Source: Linnemannia schmuckeri (taxonomy: Eukaryota; Mortierellomycota; Mortierellomycetes; Mortierellales; Mortierellaceae). Taken from it: a DNA stretch of 64,000 nt. The position numbers and the translations under genes were made by a program. Shown here one piece after another: positions 31,890 through 43,245 of this stretch (its first letter is position 1; each line of letters begins with the position of its first letter). The stretch lies in the NCBI GenBank assembly GCA_029449235.1, contig JANATG010000008.1, forward strand, positions 744,001 through 808,000, written 5' to 3'. The notes below the pieces were generated by a model. It was not told where the DNA came from. It ran no database searches and saw only the letters and a program-made list of their open reading frames with translations.

Positions 31890-34517
31890 CTATGATGACG
31901 ATGAAGGAGAGGTTGAGGGAGAAGAGTTCATCAAGCCCCGGAGTTTGGCTGACAGGGTTGTCACGTCAATCTCGATATCGTCGTCCAACTCTCCCTGTAG
32001 GTCGCCACTCAATGGCTTGGTCGCCACTGGCATCGTCGTTCCTGCTGCCGTGGCTGCCTTGATGTCATCTACCGTTGAACGCTGACCGCTATCACCAACA
32101 TCGTCATCGCCTTCCTCAGTAGCAGACTGTAACAGCGATCGCCGAGCAATTTCCTTGGAGCTCTGGTAATGAACAAAATCAATCAGTTTCTGTCGGTTCT
32201 CGTCCCGGTCCAAGAACAAGGAACTCGACCGCCAGTCCGGGTGGGCTCGGATTTGTTGTTGGATCAGGTCAACCTTGACAAAATCCCGTCGAGTCAGGTA
32301 GCCGAGAAGCATGATGGTTGCGGTGTACTCGTCTGCTTCCAAATCGACCTTCAAATGATGGAGCGTGGATGATGACGATTGTGACCGAGCCTTGGACGAC
32401 TTGGAGAGACGCGCTACCAGCTGACGCCGTTGATAGTGTTGGTTCCGCTGTTGGTGCTGTGCCTGGATCATCTTGTCGACAATACGCTCCATCGAAGTGA
32501 TGTCCCCCTGCTCGACATAAGCTAACATTAATGCGTGGAAGGCTCCTTTGCCTGGGACCATGGGTATCCTTGGCAGGAGATGCTCGCCAACGTCGGTAGC
32601 CTCCTTGAGTGCGCTTGTCGTGTTTGTCGTACTCTTTGACGCCTGTTTCCTGAAGGGACTCTCCACTTGTTGACGACGACGGGGTGTCTGAGCATACGAT
32701 GAATCCTCGATAGGATGGAAGGACCGCAAGATCTGATCCAGGATCGACTCTGCCTTTCTGATCTTGCCATGATTCAGATGCGCAAACAATAGCGAGTTGA
32801 GAACCACCAAGCTGGGTTCCATTGACGACGGTCCTTGCATCATCTCAACCACCACCTCCTGGAGATCTGGAAACCCGCTCTTCATATGGCCGAATCCGTG
32901 ACAAAGGATGCTGAAAGTCCTATCGTTGGGCATAGTGCCGTTCTCATGCATATACTCCCGAAGATGCTGCACCTTTTGTCGCTTCAGTTGATCCGCCATT
33001 GCCTCAAAATCCAGTCCAGGTTCCCGATAAGGAGAAGAAAGGTTGGTGTTTCCCGAAGTGGCAGTGTGGCCAAGATACTGAAGAGCTTCCAGGGTTGACA
33101 TCTGGAAGATCGCTCGCAGAATAACATTACAAGTAACCGCCCGGGGTCGGATCCCGTACTCCTTCAGCATCCCAAAGATCCTCTCGACCGCCAAAAAATC
33201 CTTCCGACGCGCATACTCTCGACACATAACGTGAAGCACCTGGACATAGGGCCGCTTCTTCTTAACGATCATATGGTCCAGTAACAGCTCTGCCGCCTCC
33301 ATATCGTTCTTGAACGTCGAGAGTCCCACAATCAGCGAGTGATATGTCTCAAAAGATGGTGTTCCTCCTTGACGCAACAAGTCGTAAAACAGCTCGAGGG
33401 CAGTGTAGACTTGTGTGACGCCCTGGTTCCGAATCCCTGATGCTGGATCGTCCTGGACATAAAACGACCGCCGCTCCGAGTCCTGAAAATTCCTCCCGAT
33501 CAACCCCCGAATCACGACCGAGTACATCTCCTTGCCTATTCCTACACCTCCTCCTCCTCCTCGATCCGTCTGTGCGCCGCGAGAGGATGGAGAAGAAGGT
33601 CGCTCTTGCCACTGTCGAAAGAGGTTGAGTGTAGTGATCATGTCGCCCCGACTTGAAAATGCTACCAATAACGCGATCCGCGCATTGTAGCCGATCGGAA
33701 TTCCGAGAACCTGCTCAAAGTACTGATGCATCTGGAGTAACCGCTTCGCGTGGGATTGCCCAAGAAAGTGCAGCGTAAAAGTCGACATCGTCATCTTCCT
33801 TGCTGCTGCTGCTGCTATTGCAGATTTCGACTCTGATTTTGTTGTTGCCGCTGTTGTTGATGGCTTGCCATATGGAATCTTCAGGATATCCTGCTGGCCT
33901 CTTGGTGGAGATGATGATTTGGGTTTGGTTGGAGAGTTGAAAGCTCGGTATAATGATTCCTGCCGACTCTTCGCGCTCCGAGGGCCATTACCGATGCTGT
34001 TACTATTCGTCGATGTTGTTGAGGAGGTAGGGTCGCGATCATAGTTTCCTGACCAGATCTGGCGCTGTTCCTCGATCGTGGCTGTTTGGCAGATCCTCCA
34101 AAACTGGATGTAAAGGGCGTCGACTTCAAGGTTGTGTGCCAATTGATCGATCCTCCGCTGAGCACTCCGAATATGAGACATCGATATCGCCGTCGATCCT
34201 GCTGCATGCTTGTCGCCTTCGGAAGTAGGTCTCCGTGAGATCATGGTCGATACTGGCGCTGATTTAGGTACTGGGGTTGTAGTAGACGCGTGCCACTGAG
34301 GTTTTGAAAGCGCTAACGTCCTTGATGGTGATGTATTTGACCGAGGAGTTGAGGCGGCGGGTGTGGTGGCGACTTGAGTTGAAAGGGATCTGTTTTTTGC
34401 CAGGGTAGGTGGAGGAATGGAAGAAGTAGACCGTGAGGAGGAGAGGGAGAGTGCTGGTATCCTTGCTGGAATCCGTGATGGGCCTCTAGCACAGTGCCGG
34501 CAGATGTAGCATGACAT
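31890..34517 (-). CDS. Pentatricopeptide repeat (PPR) protein, probably mitochondrial
   Basis: 875 aa in one exon from the Met at 34517 (MSCYICRHCARGPSRIPAR). The frame is open to 34772, but the extra residues look like leader translation, and the chosen start gives a basic, Ser/Arg-rich, acid-free N-terminus typical of mitochondrial import. PPR-like helix pairs are visible from about residue 230 onward, for example PSFETYHSLIVGLSTFKND, RPYVQVLHVMCREYARRKD, IRPRAVTCNVILRAIFQ, TMPNDRTFSILCHGFGHMK and GAFHALMLAYVEQGDITSM. PPR proteins bind organelle RNA and act in its processing, stability or translation. The RNA target is unknown. It is divergent from the CHZ1-like gene, about 430 bp apart. 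Confidence 0.85.
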   Translation of the reverse strand: MSCYICRHCARGPSRIPARIPALSLSSSRSTSSIPPPTLAKNRSLSTQVATTPAASTPRSNTSPSRTLALSKPQWHASTTTPVPKSAPVSTMISRRPTSEGDKHAAGSTAISMSHIRSAQRRIDQLAHNLEVDALYIQFWRICQTATIEEQRQIWSGNYDRDPTSSTTSTNSNSIGNGPRSAKSRQESLYRAFNSPTKPKSSSPPRGQQDILKIPYGKPSTTAATTKSESKSAIAAAAARKMTMSTFTLHFLGQSHAKRLLQMHQYFEQVLGIPIGYNARIALLVAFSSRGDMITTLNLFRQWQERPSSPSSRGAQTDRGGGGGVGIGKEMYSVVIRGLIGRNFQDSERRSFYVQDDPASGIRNQGVTQVYTALELFYDLLRQGGTPSFETYHSLIVGLSTFKNDMEAAELLLDHMIVKKKRPYVQVLHVMCREYARRKDFLAVERIFGMLKEYGIRPRAVTCNVILRAIFQMSTLEALQYLGHTATSGNTNLSSPYREPGLDFEAMADQLKRQKVQHLREYMHENGTMPNDRTFSILCHGFGHMKSGFPDLQEVVVEMMQGPSSMEPSLVVLNSLLFAHLNHGKIRKAESILDQILRSFHPIEDSSYAQTPRRRQQVESPFRKQASKSTTNTTSALKEATDVGEHLLPRIPMVPGKGAFHALMLAYVEQGDITSMERIVDKMIQAQHQQRNQHYQRRQLVARLSKSSKARSQSSSSTLHHLKVDLEADEYTATIMLLGYLTRRDFVKVDLIQQQIRAHPDWRSSSLFLDRDENRQKLIDFVHYQSSKEIARRSLLQSATEEGDDDVGDSGQRSTVDDIKAATAAGTTMPVATKPLSGDLQGELDDDIEIDVTTLSAKLRGLMNSSPSTSPSSSS

Positions 34518-34949
34518 GCGATCGTTGTCGGGGGTATAATGAAAGGCCGGAGAAGGAGAGGAGGATAAAAAAGGAGCTTTCTTTGTGGAGTTTTCGAGCA
34601 CAGGTATGTTCAAGGCGAGAGTGAGGAGAGAGTGGAGGCACTCGGGCCAAGCCACCTCAAAACATGCCGAGAAAGGCGAGACTTGAATTTGTCCTTTTTG
34701 AAATTTGAATGGAACGGTCACTGGAGAAAAAAGAAGAAAAAAAAAGTTAGAGCAAAGAGGACGCAGTGGCAAACAAACTCGCTGTGGTTGGTCTCTGCAG
34801 AGCGACCTATCGTCAGTCCCTTCTCTCCCCCTTCCTCTTCCTGTTTACTCGTTGCTCACCTTCCCTCTCTGTTTTTCTTTTTCCTTTCCTTTTTTCTTCC
34901 TCTCCTCCAACCCACACACACTCCTCCCAACACACACCCCTCCACCATC

Positions 34950-36104
34950 ATGTCTGACGCCGCCGATAGAAAGCGCAAGCTCGAAGCTCTTGCCGCCAAA
35001 CGCGCTAACGACTCAAAGTATGTCTTACCACTCAAATAGATATAAAAAAACAAGGTCGCCATCACTTTTGACGACAGCAAACAGCAATCGACCTTCACAA
35101 TCAACCATCACAAAGAAACAAGCGCAGCAGAGTGGGGCCATACGTGTTTTTTCCACCAGACATACTGATTCGTCTCGTTTTTTCTTGCACGATTCTCTCG
35201 CTTTACCAGGCCCGCTGCCGCTCCTGCAAAGAAGCCCGAGGCCGCCAAGCCCAAGTCTTCGTCTAGCAGCACCCATAAGTCGAAGCCTATCTCTAAGTCA
35301 AAGTTCCCCGGCAAGGGCCGCTCGCTCAAGCACGATGGTATGAGAAAAAAGGCTGATGGGCATTATATAAAACACCTGTAGAAACGCGATTTGAATGTGG
35401 TTTGCAATTACGTTTCCTTTTTTTTTCTTCGTTGAGTCAAAACGATACAAGATAGTAACGCGCTTTTTTTTTCTTTTTTCTTTTTTTTGCTTACTGCCTT
35501 GTCCTTATGCTGTTCACTTTTACCCGTTATCTAGACTCTGGAGATGACGATGACTTGATTGATGACGACTCTGAGGACGACGATGTCGAGAGCGATATCT
35601 CGGAAGAGTTTTCGGACGTGGATTCAGAGGATTCGGACAGACCTAAGTCAAAGAAGCGGAAGAGTGCCCCCGTCAAGAAGTCATCCTCTCGCCGCTCACC
35701 GCCACCAAAGAAGAAGTCATCCTCATCCTCTACAAAGTCCAAGCCCAAGAAGAAGAGCAAGGGCTCTGACAGCGATGAGGATAGCGATAACCTGTCTGTC
35801 GCCAGCGAGTCTGAGGGTTCTGGTGGTATGCTGAAGTCATTTTTATATGTTGTTGCTTGCCAGTGCTTGCGTGTGTTTACAGTGTGCTTACTGCTCTCTG
35901 AGCAGGAGGAAGGACACACATCATGGGTCTTGTGGCGCGAAGGTTCCTTTAATTGACGTGCTATCGATTTTCTTTCTTGCAAATTTTTTTTTAGACGAGG
36001 TCGCTATCGATACAAGCAACATCATTACTGGCTCCAGAAGGACACGCGGCGCCAGAGTCGACTACTCCAAGTTTGGGCCCGACAGATCTTCGGATGAGGA
36101 ATAA
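34950..36104 (+). CDS. CHZ1: Chz1-like histone H2A.Z/H2B chaperone
   Basis: Four exons, 34950-35017, 35210-35337, 35535-35825 and 35995-36104, give 198 aa in frame. The protein begins MSDAADRKRKLEALAAKRAND, followed by a Lys/Ser/Pro-rich part. A strongly acidic block follows (DDDDLIDDDSEDDDVESD), then another Lys/Ser block. The C-terminus reads VAIDTSNIITGSRRTRGARVDYSKF, which matches my memory of the CHZ motif (IDTSNII..GRRTRG). Chz1 family proteins escort H2A.Z-H2B dimers for the SWR1 remodeller. In yeast the motif is preceded by an acidic stretch, as here, although here a basic/Ser block lies in between. The small last exon carries the whole diagnostic motif. Confidence 0.7.
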
Positions 36105-36969
36105 GCTCAACAACACTTTACGTTGTATTCACTGGAAACCACATTGGACACGCATACTCTCTCTCTCACACACACACTCTTTCTCTCTTAAGCACAGGGG
36201 TGTGAAGAATGACTTTTTTTTCAACGTTCTTTCACTTTGTTCACGAAAACTATAATAAATAACACTGCCGATAAGACGACTTGTATAAAAGTGATCATGA
36301 ACTGTGTCCACAGTGTCCTAACGAGGGTAAACAAACAGGTTGAGGAGTAAGCATACAACCGACCGATAAAGGCAGTAGCGTGGTGTTTATATTCTTGCAA
36401 ACAAAAAGGAAGCGCGTCGTGCTTACTCTCGGTTCAGAAGTGAATTGCGTTTCTTTTTTATTTATTAACTTGCGCAAGGATCTTAAAACTGAATTTCAAC
36501 TCCACATCGTCTCGGACGGACGACACTTTGTTCACAGTTTCGCTTCACGCCAGTAAAAGATACCCTTTTTGTCATGATCGACGGTGACATTTTATTTTGC
36601 CACTCGATATGTGGTCAATCTCCATCCTTCAATGCCATTGCAGGCTATCGTGACATATAATTGTGTCGATCAATGTTGGTATCACCACTGCGAAGAGGTA
36701 CCTCTGCAGGCCCGCTGCTTTGTTTTTCTTGTCTTTCTTCGATTTCTTGACCCAGGGTACATAGATTCATCAGACCGAAGATGGTGATCGAACCGATGCG
36801 AGAGCACACATAAACACATAAATAAAGGGCCTCGTCCCTCCTCCATTTTTTGATTCCTTGTCCTCAACCAACCTCCGACCTCTTTTTTTCTCTCATTCCT
36901 TCTCTCATTCCTTCTCTCATTCCTTCTCTCATTCATCCTCTTCTTCATTCATTCATTCTCATCGACATC
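36105..36969. other. Intergenic, promoter of the monooxygenase gene
   Basis: No gene seen. A tandem array of about four 12-bp units (TCTCATTCCTTC) lies at about 36892-36940, right before the start codon, inside the CT-rich leader. Confidence 0.55.
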
Positions 36970-38761
36970 ATGACAGTGCCACCACCACAACAAAAGAAAC
37001 GAGTCGCAGTTATCGGAGCAGGTGCGAAAGTGCAGTCATTTATATCCTGTTGCTGCTCCGCCCACGCTACACAACATGCATCGGTGATGATATCAATTGA
37101 CGACCGTTGCACTGACTCCTTGTCATTCTCATTTGTGATCGTACTGCGTAACAATAGGCGCTTCGGGTTTGACGGCGATCAAGGAGTGCCTCGACGAAAA
37201 GGACCTGATCGACGTCGTTGCCTTTGAGCAGGAGAGCTACCTGGGCGGTCTCTGGCGCTATGTCGAAGTATCGGAGGAGAACCCCAACCCGCATTCGTCC
37301 GTTTACAAGTCGACAATCATCAACACGTCCAAGGAACTCATGACCTACTCTGATTTCGCCATCCCTCTCGACTGGCCCACTTATCTCCCCAACCAAAAGG
37401 TCGCCTTCTACTTTGACAAGTACGCCGAACACTTTGACCTCAGACGCCATATTCGCTTCAGTACCAAGGTCCTCGAGGTCAAGGAACTGCACGATGAACA
37501 GAAGCGTTGGTCTGTTCGCTTCCATCCTGTTCTCCCTGCCAATGCTGCTACATCGCCCGATACACCCTTGCCTGAGATCCAGGAAGAGATTTTTGACTAT
37601 GTGATGATGTGCTCTGGTCACCATTGGAAGCCCCGCTATCCTACCTTCCCCGGCATGAATCCCAATGACTCCGAAGCCTACACTGGTGAGCAACTTCATT
37701 CGCATTTCTACCGACAGGCGGATGCCTACAGGGACAAGACTGTGATTGTGGTCGGACTCGGTAACAGCGCAGTTGATTTAGCAGTCGAGCTGTCGTTGAA
37801 CCAGTCCGAGGTCTACCTCTCCTGCCGGCGACCTGCCTGGGTCGCACCCCGTTGGTTGCTTGGCAAGCCGCTGGACCATAGCCGTACTCGTCTGACGCAT
37901 ATTATTCCGTTCTTCTTGGTACAACTCGTCACCGCGTATCTCTTTGCACGCTTCTCGCCACCTATTCATAAGAACATGAAGCCTGTCCGAAAGCCGATGG
38001 AGTCTCATCCTACCATCAACACCCTCCTCCCCGAACGCATCACCACAGGCACAGTCAAACCCGTCAAGAACATCAAGAAGCTGGGTCCTGGTAAACGAGT
38101 CGAGTTTGAAGACGGTACCGTGGTCGATCATGTCGATGCCGTTATATATTGTACCGGATACCATATTAGTTTCCCTGTTTTGGACCCCTCCATCGTGACT
38201 GATGGCAAGCCGGGTGCAGAGGAGAGCAACCAAGTCTGGACATGGAATTATATGATTCCCCCCCGTCACCCCAATATGGCCTTTGTTGGACTCTTCCAGC
38301 CTCTTGGAGCTATCATGCCCATCTCGGAGATGCAGTGCCGTTTCCTGGTCCGGACTCTTGTCGGCAAAATGGAGCCCTTGCCCTCGGAGCAAGAGATGGA
38401 CAAGGACATTGCTGAGCTCAAGAAGTATATCCGCACGCGGTACGACGATGCACCCCGACACACGATCCAGGTCGATTACGCGTCTTATTGTGACAGTCTG
38501 GCGACCAAGATCGGATGCTTTCCTTCGCTCGCCAAGCTGGTGTCTAAGTTTGGATTGGTGGAAGGGCTGAGGTTGAAGACCGAGACTATCTTTGGACCGC
38601 CTACACCGATTCAGTACCGCTTAATCGGACCTCATGCTTGGGAGGGTGCACGAGAGGCGACGTGGGGATATGCAGGCAATGCTGCCTTTGCCGACTCCAA
38701 CTATTTGAAGGATTTCCAGCCTGCACCCAAAGGAAAACCAATCACTACTTTGAAGCAATGA
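36970..38761 (+). CDS. Flavin-containing monooxygenase (FMO-like)
   Basis: Exons 36970-37021 and 37158-38761 give 551 aa. The intron interrupts the first dinucleotide fold, and splicing restores RVAVIGAGASGLTAIKEC, the GxGxxG FAD motif at about residues 16-21. WRY follows at about 48-50. The FMO signature region is LHSHFYRQADAY, and the NADPH fold is VVGLGNSAVDLAVEL at about 215-230. A conserved YCTGYHISFP occurs near 335. Enzymes of this family use NADPH and oxygen to oxidise N- or S-containing small molecules. The substrate cannot be inferred. The C-terminal hydrophobicity is weak, with a possible membrane-associated stretch near VQLVTAYLFARF. Confidence 0.92.
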
Positions 38762-38965
38762 ACTTTGTAATAGCAGTTGGCGAAGAATAAACAACCCCAA
38801 ACATTAATGGAACAAAGGTTGTAGATGAAGAAATAGACAGCTTTGTTGTAAGGACTACATACTTCATGTGCGCGCTATTGTGCTATTTACAAATACATCG
38901 CTGAGGGCAATACATGAAAAGACAAACCACTACTGACAGTGGGTACGAGTGCAGTCATTAGAAGT

Positions 38966-39262
38966 TTACTGGCAGTCGGTCTTTCCGCTGCGCTGGGAAT
39001 CCTTGCAGTTGCCGGAAGTGCAGGAATCCTTCTGGTTCTGGATTTGGGTGGACTGCTTGTGGGCGCCCTGCTGGTTCATCTGCTGGTTGGCACCTGAGTT
39101 CTGCTGCTGGTGACCGGGCTGCTGCTGCTGGGAGCCTGACTGGGCGTGACCCTGGGCGGACTCGGTCTTATCGATGACGCGACCCATCTGCTCGTGGTTC
39201 TGGCCAAGCTGGGTAGAGGAGGACTGCTTTTGAGTCTTCTGGTTGTTGTTCTGGTTGTTCAT
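38966..39262 (-). CDS. Small Q/N-rich hydrophilic protein with Cys-containing tail
   Basis: 98 aa, start ATG at 39262. Over a third of residues are Gln or Asn (MNNQNNNQKTQKQSSSTQLG). There are no hydrophobic segments. Three Cys sit in the last 20 residues (DSCTSGNCKDS and a final DCQ). A TATAAA on the minus strand at about 39352-39357, some 90 bp upstream, and a pyrimidine-rich leader support real transcription. It resembles small intrinsically disordered stress-type proteins only in composition. No family recognised. It lies convergent to the monooxygenase gene. Confidence 0.6.
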   Translation of the reverse strand: MNNQNNNQKTQKQSSSTQLGQNHEQMGRVIDKTESAQGHAQSGSQQQQPGHQQQNSGANQQMNQQGAHKQSTQIQNQKDSCTSGNCKDSQRSGKTDCQ

Positions 39263-41383
39263 GTTGGCTTGGTTTGGTTTGTTAATGAGAGTGGGGAGAG
39301 GAGTGTTTGTTTGGTTGATGAATAACTTTTGAGGAGAGGGAGATGGTTCCTTTATACGCGGAGTTTTTTTTTTTTCTTGATTTATGGAGTTGAGTTGACT
39401 TGTAGAGTATCGCCCATTTCCTAATAGTTGTTCGTGTTCTATGCAAACTTCTTCCCCCAACAACTCTTCCCACCAAAGAGAGAGTCCTTTGCGTCGCACT
39501 CTTCCACACGGACGAAATGTTCACTTATCACTCTGCTTAACCTAGCGTGAGACTGGAGAGTACATGAATAAAGTAGGGTGGGTCAGGACTGAATCAAGGT
39601 GTGTGTGTCCCTCACTGAGAGGGATTGACCTTCGTTATGCTTCCACTTCATTGGGAGGATCAACTGTCGGCCTATGTATGTAGAGGTGCTCGCGTACAAC
39701 TACGTGAAACAAATGCGAGTCCTTCGGGCATTTATTTCCCACAAAAAAAAAAGCGTTGGACGAGCCTGGAATGCTCAAACATATCGGCCAAAATCGACCA
39801 AACCTACCTTTTTCCCCAGTTTTCTCTTCACTTTCCCATGAAACCCGACTAGCAATGAATACCATTGGGTGTCATACCAGGACATTCTTACCTCAGATTA
39901 ATATAATGCGGATGCGGAGGAAGGTGTTGAAGAAATAAAAAACATCCCAACGCACACTTCTCTTGGTACAGGCCGCTCAATTTCGAACATGGTCATGCAT
40001 AGGGCGCAGTATACTTGGAGCGTCTCTTTGGTCCGCGAGTTTCGAGAGAGCCTACGTTCCAATTAAAAACTTTCCTTTCACACTGCTATACGTGGTATTT
40101 GTTGGTATAGTCAACGCGCTTGTTGTACAGCAACTGAAGCGGCCGACAATCGCTTAGCTAGATACTTCGTTTATATTCTACGGCAAAGTCGCAGAAAAAA
40201 GAAGAATAAGAGAGCATTAGGAATTTCTAGTTACGATCTGTTTACCATGTAACAAGGTACGGAAGTCATAGAAAAGAACAAGAAAGGACATGTCCCTCCT
40301 CAAGCTGCTGCTCCGCCCAACGACCTAAGACACGGGAGCATTCTTCTTCTTTTCTCAATTTAACTTACGCCACCATCGGATCGCCCGTCTGTGCTTCCTT
40401 TTGCTTATGACATGGGTAAGAGAGTGGGTAATTGTTTGTTTGCCGCGTTTTCTTGAAGGACGTGCCCGCATCTCTATCCTACTCTCGTTTTTTGTTGCCC
40501 TTTTTTTTTTCTCTTGTCTAAGATGGAAAATGGCGTAAAGAGATCAAAAGCGGCGCCCTATTGCTTTGTATGTTTTCAGGACCCATGTAAACAACAAATG
40601 CCCATGACGTTGTACAAATATGGAGAGAAAGAAAAAGAAGCTAGTGAAAGGACCTGCTATGCACAGTTTTGAAGTTGACGAGGAGACAATACGGAGAAAA
40701 AAAACCGCACTTTCAGGCAGTAAAGTCACGTGTAGACAAAAGAAGGTGAAAGGTCCAGTAATGCGGGGAACTTCGGACCCATTTTTTCTGCTCGAAATGT
40801 TCATTGGTTGATGGAACTTAAAATTTACACACAAAGTGGTGTGGGTCTATGGGCTGCAAATGACGATGGATAGGATTGACCCTGTTCGCTTGTTTGTTTC
40901 CTTTCTCCTTTAGCGCTTTTTCTTTTACTCTCTTTGGCCTTTTCTTTTACTTTCTTTGACCTTTCTTTTTTCATTTTTCATTTTTTTTTTTTTTGCCTGC
41001 GCATGAGAGTTTAGCTCTTGTCTTTGACCGGTGGGAATAAATCAGTCTTCATCTCTAATAGATGAAAGACAAGGCGGGGGAAAGAGTAAGAAAGAAAGGG
41101 GAGAGAGGGGCAAATGAAGTGTTTCTTTCCTTTATGCGAACGTCGTGAGAATATCGATAGCTAATCCTTCAATTCCCTTTTGTGTGGTCGTGGGTACATG
41201 TGTATGATGTGTGAATATTTTTTTTTTCTTGAGGCAATGAGAGTGCATTGAATAAACAAAAGACAAGGACTAGAGGAAGACGAAGAAAAGAGCGGTCTTT
41301 GACCAATGTGCCCACAGAGTAAATACCCCATTTTCTGACCATGACCCACTCTGTGCTCCTTTGCCAGACACAGACTCAAACAA

Positions 41384-41415
<32 letters not shown>

Positions 41416-41718
41416 CATTTTGATCCCCCGCGTTACTTCTCTTTCGCCCGTCTTCAAGGCCCACCTGCCACCTATACCTTTTTTTTTTTTTTTTACTTCG
41501 ATCGACCCTCCCCTTTCTTTCTGCTGTCATACTCCCCTTTCTTTTCTCCTCCGAGAATATGAGCGAGTGCAAAGTGGGTCGGTGGGTTCAATTCTGCCCA
41601 TCAACATAAATACCAAGGGCACATCCTCTCTTTCTTTTTCTTTTTCTTCTTCTCTTCTTCACACAACCAACAGCCAACTCCTCACTCACCCACTCAACCT
41701 AATACAACTGCTGTCAAA
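39263..41718. other. Intergenic, no gene seen
   Basis: 2.4 kb with only short, non-coding-like frames. It contains T/A runs, notably near 41391-41416 and 41479-41495, and repeated CTTTGGCC/CTTTGACC with TTTTCTTTTACT near 40916-40966. The promoter of the allantoicase gene must lie at the right end. Confidence 0.5.
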
Positions 41719-43245
41719 ATGACCAACACTACCGGCCCCGTCAACACTATCGTCCCCGTCGACAAGATTGCCTCCACCTTCAAGGACAACATCGGTATGT
41801 CCTCCTCCTCATTCACTTCCACAGTGCAGTCCCTTTCCTCATTCACTTTCACCCATTCACTCACCCACTTGGCCCACTTAACCCTTTTGTTGTTGACTCT
41901 CCGCCAAACCTGTTCCTGTGTCAATTATTACTCGAGTGTTACACCTTGCCTTGCCTGCTGCATCTACATTCATATCTCACAGAACACTAACATGTTTGCT
42001 CTTCTTTCTTCATCCTCTTTTTCTATTTCGTGCTTCTCCTTTTTGCGAACAATGCATGGTCAACCTAATTGGAACGGACACACGACAACTCTGCATCTGG
42101 ACCTTATCTTTTAACCTGACACCTCCTGACCTCAACTCGATTGATCCAACCAACTCAACTCAATACAACCAACCACGCACACTTGGACTTAACAACAAAC
42201 AGATCTTGCTGTCGCTACCCGCGGAGGCAAGGTTCTCACCTTCACCGACGAATGGTTCGCCGATTGCGCCAACCTCTTGACCGCCACCGCCCCCATCTCT
42301 GCCCCCGGCCGCTTCGTCCCCACCGGAGCCTGGTACGATGGCTGGGAGACTCGCCGCCACAACGCCCCCAACTACGACTGGTGCGTTATCCAGCTCGGCT
42401 ACCCCGGAAACATTGCCGGATTCGAGATTGATACCTCCTACTTCACCGGCAACCACTCCCCCTTCGTCTCCGTCGAGGGCTACACCGAGACCTCGCCTGC
42501 CAAGGCTGCTTCCCGCACCCACGAGGAGTGGGCCCAGGTCGCCTGGACCCCCGTCTTGACCAAGGTTGCCCTTAACCCCAACTCCCGCCACGGCTTCAAG
42601 CTCGAGCAGCCCACTGCCGAGGCCTATACCCACGTTCGCTTCTGCATGTACCCCGATGGTGGTGTTGCCCGTCTCCGTGTCTACGGAAACGTCCACCAGG
42701 TTCACCCCGAGAACAAGCACGAGATCTACGATTTGGCCTCTGCCGCTGCTGGATCGATCATCACCGACTTGTCCGACGCACACTACGGTCATCCCTCCAA
42801 CATGCTTCTTCCTGGACGTGGTCACGATATGTCTGACGGCTGGGAGACCAAGCGCTCCCGCTCGCCCGGCCACGTTGACTTTGCCACCATCAAGTTCGGT
42901 CAGCCCGGACACATCACCGACATTGAGGTTGACACTGCTCACTACATGGGTAATCCCCCCAAGGCTGTCACCATTGAGGGTTACGAGATTGGCTCTGAGC
43001 AGCCCATTGTTCTCTTGAGCGAGGCTCCCATGACTCCTCACCGTCAGCACTTCTTCAAGGTCCCCGTTGAGTTGACCGAGAAGCGCATTGCCCAGATCAA
43101 GGTTATCATGATCCCTGATGGTGGTATCAAGCGTATCCGTGCCTGGGGTGCCGCTCAGTTGCCTGCTGTCCAGCCCGAGGGTTCCTTGGTCGGTGTCCGT
43201 CAGGAGTTGCCTGATGAGCACACCTGGAACATCAAGAAGAACTAA
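41719..43245 (+). CDS. DAL2: Allantoicase
   Basis: Exons 41719-41794 and 42203-43245 (a long 408-nt intron, GTATGT to ACAG) give 372 aa, the usual length. The start is MTNTTGPVNTIVPVDKI. After the splice, DLAVATRGGKVLTFTDEWFADCANL matches the family N-terminus. The two homologous halves both contain the hallmark GWETRRH (about 75) and GWETKRSRSPGH (about 235). Each is followed by a Gly-rich beta strand (QLGYPGNIAGFEIDTSYFTG; KFGQPGHITDIEVDTAHYMG). Allantoicase splits allantoate to urea and ureidoglycolate in purine breakdown, which lets the fungus use purines as nitrogen source. Codon use is strongly biased to C-ending codons, suggesting good expression. No other purine-degradation gene is nearby. 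Confidence 0.96.

Noticed and set aside
34518..34772. Upstream start (34772) for the PPR gene
   Set aside because: Adds Phe/Leu-rich leader-like residues and shortens the divergent promoter to under 180 bp; the Met at 34517 gives a proper mitochondrial presequence.
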